DNA of 64,000 nt from Ischnura elegans (taxonomy: Eukaryota; Arthropoda; Insecta; Odonata; Coenagrionidae): assembly GCF_921293095.1 (NCBI RefSeq), contig NC_060253.1, positions 71,647,992 to 71,711,991 on the forward strand, read 5' to 3'. The notes beneath the pieces were generated by a model. It ran no database searches, was not told the origin of the DNA, and was given only the letters and a program-made list of their open reading frames with translations. A program made the position numbers and the translations under genes. Positions 11,401 through 22,531 of the stretch are shown in pieces; within the stretch, counting starts at the first letter, position 1; each line of letters starts with the position of its first letter.

Positions 11401-12988
11401 GTAGGCGTGGCCTAGCACTTCGGAATCTCAGTCGCTCTCAGACCTCCGTCGTGTCAACTTCGTGAATCTGCTAGCTGTGTTGCCAAATCTCGCACGTTCT
11501 CTTGGTGCTCCTCGATTCTTCCATTTAAATTCAACTTATAACTTTCCTCATCCTCGCGAATTCCCTTGCACTCCCCGTTTATAAGAATGTTACGCCTATG
11601 TATGCCTTTCACCAACGGTGTCGCATTTAGCGGACAATATCCTGGCTTCTGAGATGGGATTATCCTCAATTCCCTCTAAATGAGTAGCTATACATTGTAT
11701 GCATTGTTTCGCCGCCGGGCCCAAAATATCTGTGGCCACGTATGAGTCACACCTTTTCAGTGAGACGCAAGGGCGGCTATGTACATTTGGCAACGTTAAG
11801 GTCGCTCCTGTTCTCTCTCTCTCGGTACTACCCCTTCCCCTTCAGCGAGGCCCTCCGATAGCGTCCGGGATCTCACGAAAGCTGACCCGCAGAGATAAAA
11901 TGAACAGATAATAATCCAATCCTACTCCCTGGCCTTCCCCTCCCAATCCTTCATCACCACCTACACTTATTTTTTCAACTCAACTAACCTTTAATGTAAT
12001 ATGCTTGCTAATTAATTGGGTGTATAAAGGTAAAAAAGAATTTATCATTTAACCTATTTAAGGTTCAGGGTTTTTATGTAACTCGCCTGATGATGGGGGC
12101 TCTTCCACAAAACTGGCCGCATGTAAAAGACCACTTATTAAATTTTACAAAGATGTTTCATTTTTTTAAAGACATTTGTCCTTATGGGCCATATTAATTG
12201 ATATTTCAACACTGGGCTAACAACAGCTTGTAGCACTTGGACCACAACTACCAAAATCGGTATTCACATAGGCCAGTTATGCTTAAAAAAAAACATTGTT
12301 AAGTTGGTAGAATAAAAACTTTCATTGGCGATCTACCTTAAAGAGTATAATCTTCTCTATTTCCCCGGAAATTACGGAGGGGGTGGCTGCCTTTATCCAC
12401 CACTGGCTGGAAAGCTGAGAAAACATTATTTCACTTAACCGAAAGTTAGTGGGACCATGAATATGGCTCTAAGCATCCCCCTAACCTTTGAAGCCCTGAG
12501 GCACTATCCTATTGTAGCTCTAACAGTTCCTTCCTCATGTCCTAATCCTTATGGAAAAAATATCAAATTTTCAGGTCAGAGCCATGGCTAGTGGAGCTTC
12601 TGGATCTGCTGGCTACATCTTTGGATTTGCAGCAAACAAGACCTTCTTTGCGCTGCGTGATACGCTGACTCTCCCCGGAGTCTTCTGGCTGAATGGTATT
12701 ATCGGCTTCCTTGGAGGTATATATCTCTACTTCATCCTTCCAGAGACAGAGGGACATCCTCTGCATGAGATTCAGCAGCATTTTGAAGGAAAGAGGGACT
12801 TGAGAAAAGCTGGAGTGGCACACAAGGCCAAAAACCGTGCCTTGAAGGCTAAGGAGGAGAGGGAGAACTGGGCTGCTGACAATCCTGCCATGACAGTTGA
12901 GGAAGGTGTGACAGAAGAGATACAAGCTGACCCAGAGAAAGGGATAGCTGACAAAGAATCGAAAATAGAGTACGAATCAAGGCTGTGA
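5454..12988 (+). CDS. MFS sugar transporter, Tret1/SLC2-like, 5' end missing
   Basis: Last five exons of a plasma-membrane hexose or trehalose facilitator of the major facilitator superfamily: 5454-5781, 7445-7663, 8553-8995, 10718-10893 and 12575-12988 (stop TGA). Phases join cleanly and every junction is GT-AG. About 525 residues are visible. Family marks are the GALTDRLGKKR loop motif (exon 1), PESPHWL after TM6 (exon 2), WLRGW (exon 2/3 join) and PETEG after the last helix (exon 5), followed by a Lys/Glu-rich cytoplasmic tail. Many hydrophobic helices are visible. Oddities: PESPHWL has His where Arg is common, and exon 2 opens with about 30 polar residues before TM6. The initiator exon is not found upstream and may lie outside the window. 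Substrate specificity cannot be read from sequence. The 3' UTR runs to about 14.05 kb. Confidence 0.88.
6464..7074. mobile_element. pogo/Tigger-type MITE (TTAATTGGG family)
   Basis: A 611-bp intronic element flanked by TA. The right terminus reads inward as CAGTAGATTTCGGTTAATTGGG; the left is a diverged copy beginning TTGTAGATCCCGTTTAATGGG. The word TTAATTGGG(G/A)CA recurs several times at both ends. TA target and CAGTAGA-type ends fit mariner/pogo MITEs. Non-coding; it lies in the intron after exon 5454-5781. Confidence 0.72.
7742..7791. repeat. 50-bp near-perfect palindrome
   Basis: Two 25-bp arms starting AATGGCAGGTTCCACA meet with no spacer and differ at one position. It lies in the sugar-transporter intron, 250 bp before the hairpin insertion at 8011-8164. 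It could be a minimal fold-back transposon or a replication product; its family is unknown. Confidence 0.85.
8011..8164. mobile_element. Hairpin retroposon-like insertion, copy 1
   Basis: About 154 bp flanked by a 16-17-bp direct repeat, AAGATAACTGCTTCTTT at 7994-8010 and the same word minus one T at 8165-8180. It contains 26-bp inverted arms (8038-8063 and 8139-8164, core AATAAAA..TTTTGGGCTATGT) around a roughly 75-base loop. The loop has a small stem, GCGACC...GGTC, followed by GGAAACG. The long direct repeat suggests target-primed retroposition. Its architecture matches 36290-36472. No coding potential. Confidence 0.65.
9349..9560 (+). mobile_element. Partial pogo-like MITE, CAGTAAAACCTCC terminus
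   Basis: Begins CAGTAAAACCTCC and contains several AACCTCC/GCCTCC-type words downstream. The matching inverted terminus is not found nearby. A related inverted terminus, TATGGAGGTTTTACTG, occurs at 33547-33562. It lies in the 8996-10717 intron. The right boundary is approximate. Confidence 0.4.
11294..11908. mobile_element. DNA element with TCTGTTCA terminal inverted repeats
   Basis: The left end TCTGTTCACTTTATCTTTGC and the inverted right end TCTGTTCATTTTATCTCTGC match over about 29 bp with a few differences. The 615-bp interior contains minus-strand open frames, including 11596-11793 (65 codons), rich in Cys and charged residues. These may be a degraded transposase or a captured exon. It lies in the intron between transporter exons 10718-10893 and 12575-12988. 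I could not define a target duplication, so the superfamily is unassigned. Confidence 0.6.
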
Positions 12989-14027
12989 TATATTAATTTA
13001 TTTTTTTACATAGGTGTGCCAAATGGCACAAGAACTTATTTAAAATTGAAAAATCAATGGACTGGTGACTGAATCTTTAGTTTGCCCTCATTTTTACAGA
13101 GGCATCGGTACAGGTGCTAAAGTGACCATTAAGCTTCCATAACTAAAAATATATCTAGGAAACATGCGCAAAAGGACATGAAATGGATCACATTCTCTGA
13201 CACGATGGAAAAAAAAATCCCGTAAAAAGTGTACTTCAATTTTGTACTATAATTAGGATAATACTTTGGCATTAGCAAAATAATTAATGCACATGACAGG
13301 TTTTGCTTTTTTAGAAACAAACAGAAATAATGATGAAGAGAGGGAGCATTGCCATGTGGTAAAAAGTGGTTGAAATTTTTTGCCAAAATAGCTTCTGCTC
13401 CCATAAGCTATAATTGAACTTCAACAATTGTTGTGAAACCTCATGCGTTTGGCTAACTAAATCAAGGATAACTGGAAGCCACTTCCTTCATAGTTCATAG
13501 TGAAATACTTTCAAACTTAAGTGTAAAATTTCACAAAAAGAGATAACTGTAATGCATGACCTATAAATAATTTGAGAAATATAAATTTGGAACATTTTTA
13601 AAAAGAAAAGATAAGAAGATAGCAGGTAGATAGTGGCAAAATTCTCTCTATTAAATTCAGTGGAATGAGGTCCAGAGTCGGTATTTCTTTTGGTCATTGA
13701 ACAAGAGCAGACAGGATTTTCTTGAGGAGAAGGGCAAGCTGTGAGTTATAAAGACAGACTGTGGAGGGGGATTGCAGGGGCCCAGTTTCCCACGGCTGAA
13801 TCCATTCCAGTGAATGACGTGTCCATACATATAGCAAAGGGCCCACCAAACATTAAGATGAACAGCAACATTTCCTGAATGTTCATTTGTTTGTTTTACA
13901 GTATTCATGTATTAAAGTCTTTTGAATTTTTTGATTTCAATAGACAAATTGATAACTTAACAACAAAGTTGTCTCTTTGTAATGTTATACAATGTTAAGT
14001 GTATAAATGTATATTTTTTGTATTTTT

Positions 14028-14033
14028 AATAAA
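14028..14033 (+). terminator. Polyadenylation signal AATAAA of the sugar transporter
   Basis: A canonical AATAAA in an AT-rich context about 1.04 kb after the transporter stop codon (12988). It is followed by a T/G-rich run, so cleavage is expected near 14045-14060. The stretch 12989-14027 is then a roughly 1-kb 3' UTR, and no other gene is seen there. Confidence 0.6.
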
Positions 14034-14119
14034 TTTCTTGCAAAATATTGTTGTTCAATCAGTATTAGGAGCAGGTGACACTCGGCTAAAATAATTTGAG
14101 CAACTAGAGAATAAAGACT

Positions 14120-14379
14120 TAGTGGTGCCGACTCCATGGGGCTTGAGGGGGCCCGAGCCCCCTCAAAAATTCTTTATGGGTGTGAGGAAAAAATGTGTCA
14201 GGCTTGTCGATTTTCCCCGGAGTGTCCAGATATGGAGTTTCGAGATATCAGGGTTCTAATGTTGATAATATGACTCTTCTAAAATTTTTAAAAAACTTAA
14301 AACTCATACTTATAAAATTCCCCAGGGCAAGATCCCCGGTTTGGGCCCCCCCAATATTTTTTGTAAGTCGGTGTCCCTG
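14120..14379 (+). mobile_element. hAT-type MITE, copy B
   Basis: The same family as 601-860, in the opposite orientation. It opens with a TAGTGGTGCCGACTCC form of the terminus and ends AGTCGGTGTCCCTG. Flanking 8-mers TAAAGACT (14112-14119) and GAAAGACT (14380-14387) match at 7 of 8. It landed just beyond the predicted transporter polyadenylation signal. Non-coding. Confidence 0.82.
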
Positions 14380-15628
14380 GAAAGACTCAACCAACCAAGA
14401 CAATAAATTCTCGTAATGGCAGCAGGGTAATGTTTACAGGTGGGTACATTCCAGAACCATTACAATAAGAGGTAAGGCATTCAGGAGAGTTTGCTTCAGC
14501 TTTTGAACAATACAATTACACCCCTCCCCATAACATACAGCTGTCTCATTGTCATAGAATGTTAAAGAATCCCTTAATTTCTCTACTAAGGAGGGTAGAG
14601 GATATATTTATGTATTTAATCAAATAGTTCTCATGCGACCCCTAAAGAATATTCGACGTGCACTTTTTCTCAGAACAAATTGTAATCCCTCGACAGCTGA
14701 CCCTAAAATCCGAAAAACTTGCAAATCTATGAAAAATTGGCAAGCCACCAATTTATATTCAATAACTTCCCCGTCACTTTGACTAATATCAACTATAGGT
14801 TCCATAACAGCTACAGCAATAACTGAGAAGGCAAACCGTCATCATTTTATTTATTACAGAAAAAATGTAAAAACGGGAATTTGTGTTACACGAAGCCAAC
14901 TTACTAAACAGAGAACCTTGACGTCACTAAATATAGCCATGATCAAAAAGGTGTGATGACTGGCTTACTGAGGCTTTTTTGCATATATTTTTAATATTTG
15001 ATAAAAAATATGGTCCCTTTGACAGGAAGGAAATTTCTTTGATTTTTATTTAAGCTGCGGAATGTGGAAGCAACCGCCAACTCCACCAAGAAAATATGTG
15101 TTTTTCCAGTGTTGCTATGCCAAATTTAATGTCCTTTTCACTTATTGATACTGCTGAGTTCTCTTGCTGTCTCAGTAATTGTTTGCTACACCTCTATGCT
15201 GTAGAAGTTATTTAATTACCTCAATGTCTGAGAATTTTTATTAATTCTTGGCTTTATGTGGAAACTGATGGGAGAAAAAGAGACCTCGGCGAAGAAAAAA
15301 AATTTTAAGGTACCTTAAGTGAAAAAGTAACCAAATATTCTAATGCAACTTACTATGCGCCATGCAACTTGTACATACCCAGCAGCAGATGTCTGTGCTC
15401 ATCACAACAGAATACAGGTTTTAATCAAAATAAAATAAATGGCTTACTATGAAATCCTCAAAAATTGAACGTCACTGACTTTGGGATTATTTAATGGAAT
15501 GAATCATTTTTATGTTGATAATGCAAGAAGATTATCAGACATGAAAATAAAATGCCTAAAATACAATTTTGTCCTGTTTCCATGTGAAAAGCTACATTTT
15601 TTTAGATTAAGCACTCATATGGCTAAAT

Positions 15629-18600
15629 TTATGATTCAACTATGCTTTCATGAGACGATAATTCTTTTCTGTCCACAGACTTATTCATTTCTTCTTGGAC
15701 TCTCTGCATGCAAGGTGATAAATGACTATATATTGCAAGAGGAATTTTTCTGACACAATAATATTTGTCGCGCAGATCTTCACATTCATAATTATACGCA
15801 GCAAAATCAATCCCATCCACTTGATAAATTTTCAAATCTATGTTTTCTTGTAGGATGTTTCCTTTTTTAATTATTTTCTTCAAATACTATAAAATTTTAG
15901 GAAAAAAATTAACCGTAAAATTACAGTTAAAACAAGCCAAAGGATAAAAACTACACTGAGGTCCGTTCCCATGATTATCAACATTTTTGACAAAAATTGT
16001 TGATAATCATGGGAGAACAATAATAAAATTGGTGATGAGTGGCAGTTGACAGGTAGTTTTTGTTAAGCAACTTATTACTGAACACGAGAAAGATGGAATT
16101 TCAATGCATGTGCAGGTCCAATTACAATTGATCAATAAATATCACTATAGAAATAAATTACATTTTTGTCTTTTCCTGCCATTCGAAATCAGTGATACTT
16201 ATTGTTAAATTGTGATTATTTTGGAAATTTAATGTTTGAATATATATCCATTGCCATTAAGATAAACATAAGTATTACGCAAATATTCTACCTTCCATAC
16301 AGAAATAACCTGAATAAGAAATGATTTACAGCTATAACAAGTGATTTTCTGGAGATCCACAGCATTCATTGTAGAGGAGTTCTACTGAGTTAAATAAAAA
16401 AAATAATGGAGACAAACCTTACAAACATTATCATTCAGTCTATTTCCCCATATGTAAAGTTTTTTCATTCTACTTGGATGCATCAAATGGTATATTAAGT
16501 TTTGTATTCCTTCAGAATCAATATTATTGTGACTGATATCTAGCACCTCAATGCTAGTGCTTGGTAAATATCTGCTTAGCTCCCTGTAAAAGATTATAAA
16601 CTTAATTATCACATATTTACTATCATAATAAATTACTAAAAATATTTTTAAATCTATCAAAGCAATAATTATAAATTTTTATGAAGTTCTAAATTAAATT
16701 TGAAGTAAATCATTTCCCTTTTATGGTCGAGGACAGTTGATGATTGAAATTTGCTACCACTGATGTCAGCGTGACTTCATTCAACAACCAGTTAATTGGC
16801 TCTTACTGAATATGGCCTGCCTCTCTTTAGACTAGTGCTCATAAAACACATGCGCATGTATGCTGTTTGATTACAGGCTTACATAGATTTATATCAATCT
16901 ACTCTACTCGATAGAATAAAATTTCAATAGAATAAAAACACTTACACTGCTCCAAGATCACTGATTAAGTTGAATGCCAGAGATAAAATCACCAATGGAG
17001 GCTTGGATAGAAAATATGGACCAAGATATCCTATCGAAAAATCTGAAAGATTGTTGCAACTGAGATCAAGGTGTTTCAAGTATGATACCAGGCTACCATT
17101 CACTACTACTCTATTCAATGGATTGTAGTCATCTCCTTGATAGTGAGTAATATCTTTGATTTCCTTTTGATTGTTGCAACCGCATTCCACACTTTCAACA
17201 GACTCCTCTGCTGTTCCTATTGACTCAGTATCATGATTGACATTTCCATCATGGTCATCATTCTTGGCCAACAGTCCTCTCTCATTCATATATCTTTCCA
17301 CAGAAACCACTGTTTCATAAGAAGAGCAGCTCTTTGCTTCCTGAAAAATATGAGACTTCCCTTGTTTCTGCAACACTGCCAAATGCAGTCCTAAGTGTAA
17401 GTGAAATTAGAAACTAAAGGTACTGAAGAGAAGAGAGAGTTCATTCCTATCAAATTGGCAGATAAATTGTTTGAGTTCGTGATCCCAGTCTATCCTAAGC
17501 TAACCACTGACCTTGTAAGCATATGTATATATTTTTCGAAATTTTTATACACATGAGACAAGATTTAAGATATGGTATGATCTATGCCCAAAATATGTTT
17601 TCATTCCGATACTTTCACTGCAAATACACTAAACGATTGCCCTACTAGGGCTACTAGATGAGCAGATTTGATTCGGTGGGCGATTGATGAACATTTGTGC
17701 AATGGAGGTATCAATTCCATTGGAATGGAATAACTTCACAGTATAAATACCAAATGAGTATCGATCACTTCAAATTATAAAATAGCAAAGCCTAGCTCCA
17801 GAATTGTCAACTACCAGTACTTTTCACATTAAAACCATTGTAAAAGTTAATGATAGGGTGATATAGAGCATATTTCTGAAAATATTTTTGGTCTAATTTT
17901 TATTTTATTAGTTGTCATTTGATCAAAATTTTGCAACGTCGATCTAATACTCTGTTACATTGAGAACTTTTTCTTAAATTTTCAGTACCATTCTTTTTTC
18001 TGTTAATACCCTTTCCCCAGGGCACTCAAGATAATTTCATTCGTGATTTAATGTAAAAAGTTAATAAGTACAAATGCCACTGCAATAACAGACATAAATG
18101 TAGTCTCACCTTGTACTTCATAGCAGGAGAATCAGGAATAGGCAAATGAAACCTCTCATTCATGAATTTGTGTAATCCTGTTGCCAAGAGTTCTATATCA
18201 TGGTCGATAAACCCACATTTTTCTAATATCAGTTCCGTTAAAGATGAGTTCATCTAATAGAAAATGAAACTCAATATTACAAAATCACAATATATGTAAC
18301 TAACTACATATTTCAATTAGGCATGATATTTCTCAAAGTATTTAAATCCATCGGCTTCAATGGAATGCTTTCCCCAACAGATCAGAATATTTTGAAGGCA
18401 AATTTCAAGGTGGGCATACCTAGAAGCTCTGCACATTAAAGATTGACGTTGGAAACTTCTTGTTCATACCTCTTCAAGATACCAAGAAGATGTTTGAGCT
18501 TGTATTCCAATTAACTTTTTCTTGGGCTACATCCTTGTCACAAGGAAATGCTTGTATGTTCCTAAGACCCCTAAAGCTACACTGGCGGGAACAATTCGCA

Positions 18601-20951
18601 AATATTCCCGGTCGTAGCACCCATGCCAGATAGATCGAAGGGTACGAGGCAGACAAAAGGTGATGGTGCCATATAACCAACCGACCCAACCCTGCCAACA
18701 ATCTCAATCCTGAAAACATGGACTTAATTCAAATGAACCTGGGCAACTCATCGAATAGGACAATTACGGACAAGTGTCGTTTATGGCAGTGAGCTTGGCA
18801 AGATCAATGAGGTCGTCAGCATGCAGAAAACCTGCAGAGAGTATCAGCAACAACTTCCAAGAAAGAAGAAAGCAAGACCAAGAATATGGAGAGAAGAAGG
18901 CAGCAATGAATGTACGGACATGGAATGGATTAGAGCAATGGATGAGGGCAGATAAGCTAGGAAATATTAAAAGGGAGATGAAGAAAGGGAGGATAGATAT
19001 TTTGGGACTATGTGAGGAGAGGTGGAAGAATACTAGGGACTACTGGAGTAATGGATACCCGATTATACATATAAAACAATTTTCTTCTCGGTTGCCTACC
19101 TTTCTAGGCAAAAAATATTTGCATGTAAATATATGGGAGTAGCCAGAAATTCAAGTTCCCATTCGATTGAAAACAAAATCCTATTTAAGTTTAAAATGAT
19201 TTAAATATCAAGAAACATTTCTAAAAAAATTAACGGGATTACTAGTCATTGTTAAATTTCAATGAAGAATAATAGTCATGACATTATACCAGTGAGAGAT
19301 ACTACTGTGCTACGTAGAGCACATTTAACCATAAAATCCGGAAATTTTAATTTCCTTTAAAATTTTCAATATCCCAAGAAATCTTTAAGCTGAATTATTT
19401 GGTTAGGTGATTCATTTTTTCTATCAAATAAGTAGTAGGGACAGACCAACTAGTTCAATAGGTTTATGATTTTTCCTGGTATTCATTTCACACAGAAAAG
19501 GAAGAAAAAGGTTTACACACAAAAATAAACCCAAATTTTGAAATTGAAATATTAGAACAAGTTTGAGAAGCGATAAGAATGCCTGAATGGATGTCCAGAG
19601 AAAAGATGTCACCAGTATAAGTTTAAAATGTAAGGATGACATCACCTTTCCACCCTTCGCTGAAAAAAAAGGCAAATGGAATTCAGGAGGAAGAGATTGC
19701 CTACATCTGATACAGTATGATGTTGTTCCTATTTAACATACTTAGGGGAGTACTTAAAAATCATTCCACCTTTAATGATACTTTAAATTCATGTTCCAAT
19801 GATTCCTTAGAAGGAAAAAATATTATAATGATTTTGTACAGTAAATCGAGTCCACATATAATAAGCAACAAGAAAAGAAAAAAAATTGCATCTTACATAC
19901 AAACAGCATCTGTCCCAAAATCTCTGCTGCATGGGCTTCAGAAAACTTTATCAGTGGTCGACTTAGATTCAGAGATTTCAGCTTTACATCTGGGCTGCGT
20001 AAAACAGCAGCAATATAAACTATACTTTCAATAGTTTGGTCAGTTTCTCCAATGTCTAAATTTTGCAAAAAGTCATTAGACAACAATAAGAGCTTTTGTA
20101 AGAGCTTTACCTCCCTGGAAAGATTTCATTACCAATAAAAAATCATGTACTGAAGTATTGCCTTGTAACATCATAGCTTAGTTTTGATCTTCAATAAAAT
20201 TTGCCTAATATTGAAGGAATTCTCACATACCTCTGCACCAAATTTATTTCCATTTAGATGCAGTGTTTTTATTTTCAAATCAGAACCCATGTCACAGAGG
20301 GTTTGAATTCCCTTTGAACTTATATCATTGCACATCAGGTTGAGAGATATTAACTCATGTAATGATTCCTATAGTGAAAAAAAATTTGAAAATTTAATGA
20401 AGAATACCACTAAAATGAATCTTCTTGCATCTAGCAAATTTTCTGAGGGAAAATGTAGTAATGTATGCTAATACTTCTTTTACTTGCTAGATTCAAGAAC
20501 GAATAAACAAATATCTTCTAACACATGGCTCACAATAACTTCTAGTGAAAACTGAATCATTAATTACTTTAAGGTATTTGATTAATGTAAACAACCCTTC
20601 ATCTGAAATTCTGTTATAACAAAGGTTGAGTGACCAAACTTCACATGTTGCCAGAAATGTGCAAAGGGGAGGCATATCATCATCTTTCAACCTATAGCTG
20701 AAAACAAAGGCAATGAAAATTGCTGCTCAAGGCCTTTTATTTATAAGCATCATGTTAATTCAGAATCAAAGAAGAAAAATAGCTTTCTACAACCTATTTT
20801 GAAGCATGAATAACACAACTCACTGGTATCTATCATATAATTCATTTCCTTGCAGTAAGAGTTCTTTCTTATCATTCATAATGCCAAATCTGTAATGCTC
20901 ATCGAGATATTCCTTCAAGTGAAACATTTTCGCTTTTCTGAAATGTGACAT
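15629..20951 (-). CDS. LRRC34: Leucine-rich-repeat protein, LRRC34-like
   Basis: Eight exons on the minus strand: 20951-20824, 20697-20568, 20368-20231, 20110-19901, 18253-18110, 17340-16946, 16583-16418 and 15886-15629 (stop). They join in phase to about 522 aa. Repeats of the LxxLNLxxNxIxxxG type run through residues about 55-435, for example LNLMCNDISSKGIQTL in exon 3, LDLSCNNLSDFSIG in exon 6 and LDISHNNIDSEGIQNL in exon 7. The end of the LRR block, KKLYIWGNRLND, followed by a YQVDG...DKYY tail, resembles the LRRC34 C-terminus as I remember it. An acidic, non-repeat insert of roughly 80 residues lies in exon 6. The first ATG is tentative: a TTTCAG just inside it could be an acceptor for an unseen upstream exon. 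The start of exon 6 (17340) was chosen by phase and pyrimidine tract. LRRC34 has been linked to germ and stem cells. Confidence 0.75.
15968..16013. repeat. Near-perfect inverted repeat in LRRC34-like last intron
   Basis: Arms reading CCCATGATTATCAACA inward from both ends form a hairpin with about 22-bp arms, one single-base indel and an essentially absent loop. It lies between the last two exons of the LRRC34-like gene. No boundary duplication was seen. Confidence 0.8.
18774..19080 (+). mobile_element. Truncated LINE endonuclease fragment
   Basis: The plus-strand frame includes NVRTWNGLEQ, KLGNIKREMKKGRIDILGLC and EERWKNTRDYWSNGY. This is the opening of the apurinic-type endonuclease domain of non-LTR retrotransposons, of the sort often mis-annotated as craniofacial development protein 2. 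Only about 60-70 residues remain; the catalytic remainder and the reverse transcriptase are missing. It lies antisense in the LRRC34-like intron between exons 20110-19901 and 18253-18110. Confidence 0.7.
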
Positions 20952-22531
20952 GATGTGTTTTATGAAGTATAGATGTGATGCAAACCACCATGTCCAAAAA
21001 AAAACAAATGTCTGCAACCAATCACAACCTTGGCAACCAGCAAGGACAGAATTCCAATGGAAAATCAACAAATACAAGAGACAATCATAGCACAATATTT
21101 GTCATTTTTATTAAGCATGAAAAAATGGAAATCTGTAGCCTGAAACTAATTGTAAAAATTTAAGGATTTTTAAGGCATCAGACAACAGCCTCAGTAAGGA
21201 GGGCAAAATTTTCATTTCAAAACTATATATGCCATATTCAGGTCATAATCTCGAAATACTGTCAAAAAGGTAAATATAATCATGTAAATACAATAATTTA
21301 TCATCCTTGGATGTAATTGAAGCTACTGGCAATTCTACGAAGGACTTTTAGTCAGTTTTTTTTATTACTGGAAGGAGAAATGTTCATTTAATCAACGAAA
21401 TATGAGAAAACTACGAGAGAGATAACTAAGAAGTGATAGATTGAATACTTTTTTTTCCAAATTCTAATTCAGACTTCTATTCTCATCTCAAATATATAAA
21501 GGGAACATTGAATTTCCTTAAAATGCAATCTTATTGAGACCTCATTATCAACACAAAAAACATCATCACTGCAAAAAAAAACAAGCATTGTATTTTTCCA
21601 CCCAATGTGAGAAAAATATTGCTGCTCCTACTAGAGACAAGATATTTGTATAAAGGTAATTTTCAGTTAGATAATAAATTGGTAGATTTGAAGTATATAA
21701 TGGAATAATCAGTGGTTGAAACATAGTTAGCATCAATAAATCAGGTGTACTTCAAGGTCTTAAAATATTTTAAGTTTATTATTAGTTTACACAAAGGGAT
21801 TCATTGTGAGAAAATATGGCCAAAGGTAGGCTGCATCGGAATAAAACATAGAATAAATATAACCCCTTTATTAATTGAAGCACTACATGCTTTTTCCCAA
21901 ATTAGATCACACAGGGTTAGAAAAAGACTAAGTCAATTATAGGAACTCAGGAAGTGTAGACCTATAGAGGTGCAGAGCAAAAATTATCTCAGTCAAAGCA
22001 AGAATTAAATTTATTCATCCATCCTTCAGAATTTTTTTAGAAGTAATAAAATAGTTCTCTAAGAGCTTGAGAAATTTTTAAGTACAGCATGAGATCAGAT
22101 GTCACCACATTTTACAAGACACAACTTATTTTTATCTGGCAAAATTTTCCAATTCGAAGGAACAATACTACTGACAAGGTATCATTTATATCAGAGACAA
22201 TGTAATACCAGAGTTGAGCCAAATGTACGCATAGAAAAATATAGGCAAAATATTCAATCCTATTCATGAATTTTAAGCATTGCAATAATCAAAGATGCTA
22301 AGAAGTGCCATCATAAAATCATAAATGTGATACGTAGAAAAATGTGGACCTTGTTCTATATCTTAATCGAAACAATTTCAAGAAGATCAATGACTAGTAA
22401 ATCAATATAATGAGGCCATCTTAGCCTGAAAAGAAGCTTCTTCAACAAATTTAGTAATAATGAAACAATGCAAGCCCATGTGAAAATAACCAAAACCTAA
22501 CATATTTACATTGAAATTAAGGATCAGTCTT
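20952..22531. other. PINK1 to LRRC34-like intergenic region
   Basis: AT-rich sequence between two genes on the same strand. It should hold the PINK1 3' UTR (a minus-strand AATAAA lies at 22015-22010, about 520 nt past the stop) and the LRRC34-like promoter or 5' exon. No transposon ends or coding motifs were recognised. The region 14380-15628, downstream of the LRRC34-like stop, is similarly featureless. Confidence 0.4.

Noticed and set aside
12563-12925. 120-codon minus-strand frame
   Set aside because: Exactly antisense to the last transporter exon, whose plus-strand translation carries family motifs.
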